Assembly: GCA_037501455.1 (NCBI GenBank)
Contig: CM074858.1
Span: 81,380,501-81,444,500, forward strand
DNA: 64,000 nt
Direction of reading: 5' to 3'
DNA from: Lantana camara
Lineage: Eukaryota; Streptophyta; Magnoliopsida; Lamiales; Verbenaceae
The position numbers were made by a program, and so were the translations under genes. Below the pieces are notes generated by a model. It did no database searches. It worked only from the letters and a program-made list of their open reading frames with translations, and was not told the DNA's origin. This document shows, one piece after another, positions 58,542 through 64,000 of the stretch (position 1 is the stretch's first letter; each line of letters opens with the position of its first letter).

Positions 58542-61500
58542 ATGCCTCCTAGAAGGCATCGGGAGAGGTCTCCGGGTCATCATCATCATAGAGATCGTTC
58601 CCCTAATCCTCCACAACCGCCTATGAATATGGAGCATTTTATGGAAGCCGTGTATAATTATGTTGAACATAGAAGGGCTCAGGATCCTCCGGTACAACCG
58701 CCAGCTGGGCAGCAAGCACCCCCTCCTAATAACCCGAGAGATCATCATGGGTTGTTTTTGAGCTATAATCCTCCAAGGTTTTCAGGTTCGGTTGATGATG
58801 CAATATCGGAAGGATGGCTAAGAAGGATTGAGAGGTTTTTCGGTGTTAGACAATTTACATCTCAAGAGAAAGATCGATTCGCTATCTTTCAATTGGATGG
58901 AGAAGCTTATGATTAGTGGGAACGCACACAAGAAAAGCTTGAAGTGGAAGGAGAAACGGTTACCTGGGAAGTCTTTGTAAGGGAATTCCGAGAAGCTTTT
59001 GTGCCTGAGGTCGTTCGAGAAAGAAAGGAACAAGAATTCATGGATTTAAAACAGGGAACTCGGACGGTGGATCAGTATCTTTCTCTTTTTAATAGGCTTG
59101 GGAAGTATGCACCTCACATCACAAGGGATGAAAAGAGGAAGGCGAAGAAGTTTATTGCTGGATTGAGACAGGATCTTCGACATCGGCAGACAGGCCATAA
59201 TTTTGAATCTTTTGCTGATACCGTACAAAGGGCTTTAACACGGGAAGAGGAATACAAGAAGAAAGATCCCATTCCTCGGATGCAAATGGGGCAAGGATCC
59301 GGATTTGGAAAAGGGAAAAGGCCTATGGTATCTCCCTCTCAGCCATTCCAAGGACAGAATAAGAAGTTTCGAGTTGCGGGAACTGCCCCAGCGAAGCCAA
59401 AAGTACCTCCAGCTCCTTCTGATCCACGAAAGGATAGGCCACCATGTTTATATTGCGGAGGCCCTACTCATTCATACAACAACTGCAAAAAAAGGTTGGG
59501 TCAGTGTTTGATATGTGGGAAAGTAACACATATGGCTAACACTTGTCCAGACAAGACTCCAGGCTATCAACCGGTAGCTCAGAGGCCAATCATACCGGCT
59601 CGTGCGTATGCCCTTGCGGGTGAAGAGCAAGATGTGGAAGCTAATCCCAATGCTATGGTGGAAGGTACAATATGCATCCATAACACGAACATACATGCAT
59701 TATTTGACCCTGGAGCTACTCATTCTTTTATTTCTTGTAAATTAGTTGATACCTTGTGTTTGCCTGTTATGTGCTTAAATGCTTGTTATGTGGTGAGTTC
59801 GCTGTTTGCTGGAAGTCTTGAGACGGATCAGGTTGTCAGAGATTGTGTGATTGGGTTTGAAGGCAGAGAATATCAGGCAGATTTGGTGGTAATGCCGATG
59901 AATAGATATGGGGTTATTCTGGGAATGGACTGGTTATTTCGGTATCACGCCACGGTTGATTGCTTTACCAAGACGGTTAAGTTGGGAGAAGAAGTGACAG
60001 TGGGGAAAGAATCAAAGACTGCTCCTCTTTTATCGTTCACTGAAGCTCATAAGTTGATAAGGAATGGGGCTATGGGATATATTGCCTATATATTAAATAA
60101 GCCGAAAGATCAGGCGAAACTTGAAGAGACAGAAGTGGTGAAGGAATATCTCGAGGTGTTTCCCGAAGTTTTAGGTTCTTTATATCCGGATCGAGAGATT
60201 GAATTTGTGATAGATTTATATGCGGGATCTGAACCTTATTCTAAGACTCCTTACCGGATGGTACCGACAGAGTTACAGGAGTTAAAATTTCAGTTTGAAG
60301 ATCTTCTCAAGAATGGGTATATTCGACCAAGTTCATCACCGTGGGGCGCACCAGTTCTCTTTGTTAAGAAGAAAGATGGAACTCTGAGAATGTGCATTGA
60401 CTACCGAGAGTTAAATCGGATGACTATAAAGAATAAATATCCTTTGCCTCATATAGAAGATTTGTTTGATATGTTATAAGGGTCAAGGTTATATTCTAAA
60501 CTCGACCTAAGGCAAGGATATTATCAGTTAAAGATCAAGGAGGAAGATATTCCTAAGACAAGATTTAATACCCGGTATGGACATTATGAGTTCGTGGTGA
60601 TGCCATTTGGGTTAACTAACGCGCCGACAGCTTTTATAGACATGATGCATCGGATTTTTCGCCCCTACCTCTATAAGTTTGTGGTAATCTTTATTGATGA
60701 TATTTTGGTCTATTCAAGGTCGGAAGAGGATCATGCTCGTCATTTGAGATTGGTGTTGGAAACTTTAAGAGATAACCAGCTTTATGCCAAATTCACTAAA
60801 TGTGAGTTTTGGATTAACAGGGTGAGTTTCTTGGGTCACATTATTTCGAGCAAAGGAGTGGAAGTAGATCCTTCGAAAGTAGAGGCAGTTTCTCAGTGGC
60901 AGAGTCCTAAGAATGTCTCCGAAGTTCGAAGTTTCTTGGGTTTTGCAGGTTATTATCGAAGATTTGTTAAGGACTTCTCTAAAATTACGGTTCCATTGAC
61001 CCGATTAACCAAGAAAGAGGTTCAGTTTAAATGGGATGAGAAGTGTGAAGCTAGTTTTCGACTTTTGAAAGATAAGTTAACTTCTGCACCGATATTAGGC
61101 CTTCCGGATGGTATTGAAGGGTTTGTGGTGCATACTGATGCTTCTCATGAAGGCTTAGGTTGTGTTTTAATGCAGAATGGGAGAGTAATTGCTTATGCCT
61201 CTAGGAAATTGAAAGAGCATGAGAAAAATTATCCCACTCACGACCTTGAACTTGCAGCGGTGATTTTTGCTTTAGGGAAGTAGAGACATTATTTGTATGG
61301 AACTTCTTTTGAGATTTTTACGGACCATAAGAGCCTTCAGTATTTATTTTCTCAAAAGGATTTGAATAGGAGACAGCGTCGGTGGATGGAAACTCTCGAG
61401 GATTATGATTGTGTGATTAAGTATCACCCTGGTAAGGCTAACGTGGTCGCGGATGCATTGAGCAGGAAGGCTAATGTATCTAATTTGAAGGTAAATCTCG

Positions 61501-63028
61501 GACAACCAATAGAGTTGGTTAAGATAAAGGCTCGTATTAGTAACATCTCAGTACGACCACAGTTAAGGCAACAGATATTTGAGGCACAACGGACGGATAC
61601 TGAGATTCAGAAGTTGTTAGAGAAAGCTCGATCTGATCCTGAGAGTCAGTTTGGATTTGATGATATAGGAATTTTCCGGTTGAAGAACAGAGTGGTAGTT
61701 CCAAGAGAATTGAGAAGAGTTATTTTGGATGAAGCTCACAAAACTGCTTATTCAGTGCATCCTGGTGGAAACAAGATGTATCGGGATTTGAAACAGTATT
61801 ATTGGTTGAACGGGCTGAAGAGAGATGTGGTGAATTATGTGAAGCAGTGTCTGACTTGTCAGTTGGTGAAAGCTGAGCATCAGAAGCCGTCAGTATTATT
61901 ACAGCCACTACCTATTCCAGAATGGAAATGGGAACAGATAGCAATGGATTTTGTATCGGGTTTACCTAGAGTGAAGGGTAGATTCGATGGCATCTGGGTA
62001 ATTGTGGATAGATTGACTAAGTCGCCCATTTTCTTGCAGTTTGGATGTCGGATAAGATAGGTAAGTTGGCTAAGAAGTATTGTCATGAGATTGTTCGGTT
62101 ACATGGAGTGCCAGTTAGTATTGTCTCAGACAGGGATCCGAGGTTCACTTCCAAATTTTGGCAAGAATTACAGAGATGTTTGGGGACCAAGCTTCAGTTT
62201 AGTACAACTTTTCATCCACAGACTGACGGGCAGTCCCAGAGATTAATTAGATATCTTAAGGATATGTTAAGGGCATGTGCGTTGGATTTCTCAAGTTCAT
62301 GGAATGAACAGTTGCCCTTGATTGAATTTGCCTACAATAACAGTTATCAAGCTTCTATAGAAATGGCACCGTATGAGGTTCTTTATGGAAGAAAGTGCCG
62401 ATCCCCGTTGTTTTTCGATTTGGAAGAATGGAAGTGGAGCAAGCAGGAAGGTGTGAAACGAGGGGAGAAGAAAGAAAAACCTTCCAAAGTTATTCAGGAT
62501 GCTATCGAAAAGGTTCAGGTTATTTGGCAACGGATGAAAGCAGCTCAAAATCGACAGAAAAGCTATGCAGATAAGCAAAGGAAAGATCTTGAATTCGAAG
62601 TTGGGGATAGAGTGTTCCTGAAAGCCTCACCTCATAAAGGATTCACCAGAATTGGAAAGGGAGGAAAACTGAATCCATGGTATTTGGGACCCTATGAGAT
62701 TCTGGAGAGAATCGGAGATACAGCTTAAAGGTTGGATTTACCTCCAAGTTTGATGGGTATTCATAATGTTTTCCATGTATCACAACTTCGGAAGTACTAC
62801 CCCGATGATTCAGTGATCATACCGGTTAAAGAAATTGAGCTTGAATCGAATCTTACTTTCATTCAGAAACCAGTTAAGATTCTGGATCAGAAATTTCAAG
62901 AACTTCGAAACAGACGTTTTCCCTTGGTGAAAGTATTGTGGCGAAGTGATAAGACAGAGGAAGCCACGTGGGAAACAGAAGAGAAAATGAAGAAGTTCTA
63001 CCCCGAATTGTTTCCAAGTGAGCAATGA
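58542..63028 (+). pseudogene. Gag-Pol polyprotein with chromodomain, five lesions
   Basis: ATG at 58542 (MPPRRHRERSPG) resembles the start of the intact Gag-Pol. Order: capsid, CCHC knuckles ([14 protein letters not shown] and [14 protein letters not shown], 59446-59545), protease DPGATHSF (about 59706), RT with FIDDILVYS (about 60690), RNase H ([10 protein letters not shown]), integrase finger and core (VSDRDP near 62127), chromodomain-like tail (62732-63028). Lesions are TAG at 58914-58916, TAA at 60477-60479, TAG at 61281-61283, a frameshift between about 62015 and 62045 near the integrase core, and TAA at 62726-62728. Three of the four stops fit C-to-T or G-to-A changes in glutamine or tryptophan codons. 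The product cannot be made whole. Confidence 0.93.
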
Positions 63029-63049
63029 ATCCGAGGACAGATTCTCTTT

Positions 63050-63062
63050 AAGGGGGAGAAGT
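63050..63062 (+). other. polypurine tract of gypsy element
   Basis: AAGGGGGAGAAGT immediately precedes the 3' LTR start TGTAACGCCCCG and follows the polyprotein stop. Confidence 0.85.
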
Positions 63063-64000
63063 TGTAACGCCCCGTGTTTTCACGCGTGCATGTAAGTGTT
63101 ACGTGTGCATTTACATTTAATTATATGATTTTATATTTTGATTAATTGGTTTAAACTCGTTTATAATTTGCGTTATTTGTTTAAATCTCATATGAATTCC
63201 AATGTGTGCTATGAATATATGAATGAAATTGTGGAAATGTGAATTTCGGGAATTTGGTGTTAATTGAAATCTTTCGTGTTATATGTGCGTGCCGTGGGCT
63301 TGATTGTAACTTATTTGAATGTTTTGGACTCAATTGGAAATTGAGTTTGGGCTTAATTGCCACTTTTTGAAAGTTGAGGGACCTATTTGTATAATAGGCA
63401 ACCCTGAACGGTTTTCGCGATATCTTGAGCTCCAGACCTCGAAATCGAGATCCGTTTTCGGCGTTGAACTCATTTCGACGATACCTATTCTTTAAACTTG
63501 ACCTTGTACCTTTTTGATATTGTTTGAACCTTCGACAACGATCCTTTCCATGGCCTCGACTTTATAACTTGTTTTGAACCTTTTACTCAAACAAACCGGA
63601 CTTGGACCGACCCGAATCCTACCCATTTCTCCACTAGATATCAGCATTTCCTTCCTTATGCTTCCCTTTTCATCGATCATTAGCCATCCCAAGAGACAAG
63701 GAAGCTCCAAGAAAACCCTCCTTTTGATCTTCCATAATTTGAGCTCAAGATCAACTTTCATCCAATCTTCTTCCAAGGTAATTGGTGATTTGCAACCTCC
63801 ATCTTCTCCTCTATCTTTTCATCTATGGAAACTTGGCATGAGTGGAGAATTCATATGGTTTGAATGAAAGCATGATTTGGGGTTTGGTTCTTGGTCATTG
63901 GATTTCATGATTTAAAGTGAGATTTGAGGCATGGAAATTGTTACTTGAAGCTTCCTTATCGTTTCTATATACTTGAATTTCATATTGATTGATTATAGCA
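63063..64000 (+). repeat. 3' LTR of gypsy element, truncated by window end
   Basis: It starts TGTAACGCCCCGTG and follows 55412-56350 closely, including the GACCTATTTGTATAATAGGCAACCCTG-like block; the window ends before its array would be reached. Confidence 0.92.

Larger units (their letters stand above)
55412..64000 (+). mobile_element. gypsy (chromovirus) element, complete but for the 3' LTR end
   Basis: 5' LTR 55412-58322, PBS, degraded gag-pol 58542-63028, PPT, and the first 938 bp of the 3' LTR. The target duplication (ATTAA at 55407-55411) cannot be checked because the right end is outside the window. The two LTRs differ at scattered positions over the overlapping stretch (for example GCCACGTG versus GCCCCGTG), visibly more than in the 16275-26957 element. 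Confidence 0.93.

Overview
This window looks like eudicot plant heterochromatin made almost entirely of nested transposable elements. I see no ordinary host gene and no tRNA, rRNA or CRISPR array. The plant assignment rests on four things: Ty1/copia and Ty3/gypsy (chromovirus, Tekay/Del-like) elements with plant-type domains, primer sites matching initiator tRNA-Met, an En/Spm (CACTA) transposase gene with plant-style introns, and AT-rich LTR sequence. The species cannot be named from sequence alone.

Layout. 1-4979: 3' part of a copia element (+), inserted into the gag of a gypsy element on the minus strand (4980-9223). That element sits in another gypsy LTR (9224-11061), which sits in a third (11062-12177), followed by a fourth LTR fragment (12178 to about 12910). 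From about 12.9 kb to 55.4 kb the substrate is one old CACTA transposon. Its tnp2-type transposase and its second (Transposase_24-like) gene can be followed exon by exon across five insertions: an intact, very young gypsy element (16275-26957, TSD CATTT); a solo LTR (29575-33482, TSD TATTC); a composite gypsy element (33971-52235) that itself contains an LTR (35991 to about 43067) holding another solo LTR (37350-39729, TSD CTTGC); and a solo LTR (53555-55298, TSD TACAT). A further gypsy element (55412 to the window end) follows the CACTA stop codon.

Capacity. Only the 16275-26957 element looks competent: one unbroken 1486-residue Gag-Pol frame, matched LTRs of 2995 and 2990 bp with about nine substitutions by eye, PBS, PPT and perfect TSD. 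Every other coding region is broken by stops, frameshifts or deletions.

Most interesting signal. Eight different gypsy LTRs carry a short array of GC-cored palindromes near the same internal position. The palindromes come in pairs, with centres almost always 32 or 34 bp apart. The arm sequence differs between families (GACAC/GTGTC, GGAAC/GTTCC, ATCCA/TGGAT, TACCC/GGGTA), while the pairing, spacing and C/G-rich core persist. I know of no described element that matches this. The copia LTR separately has five CACGTG palindromes at 11-14 bp steps, and the 33971-52235 element has terminal repeats that run past the primer-binding site.
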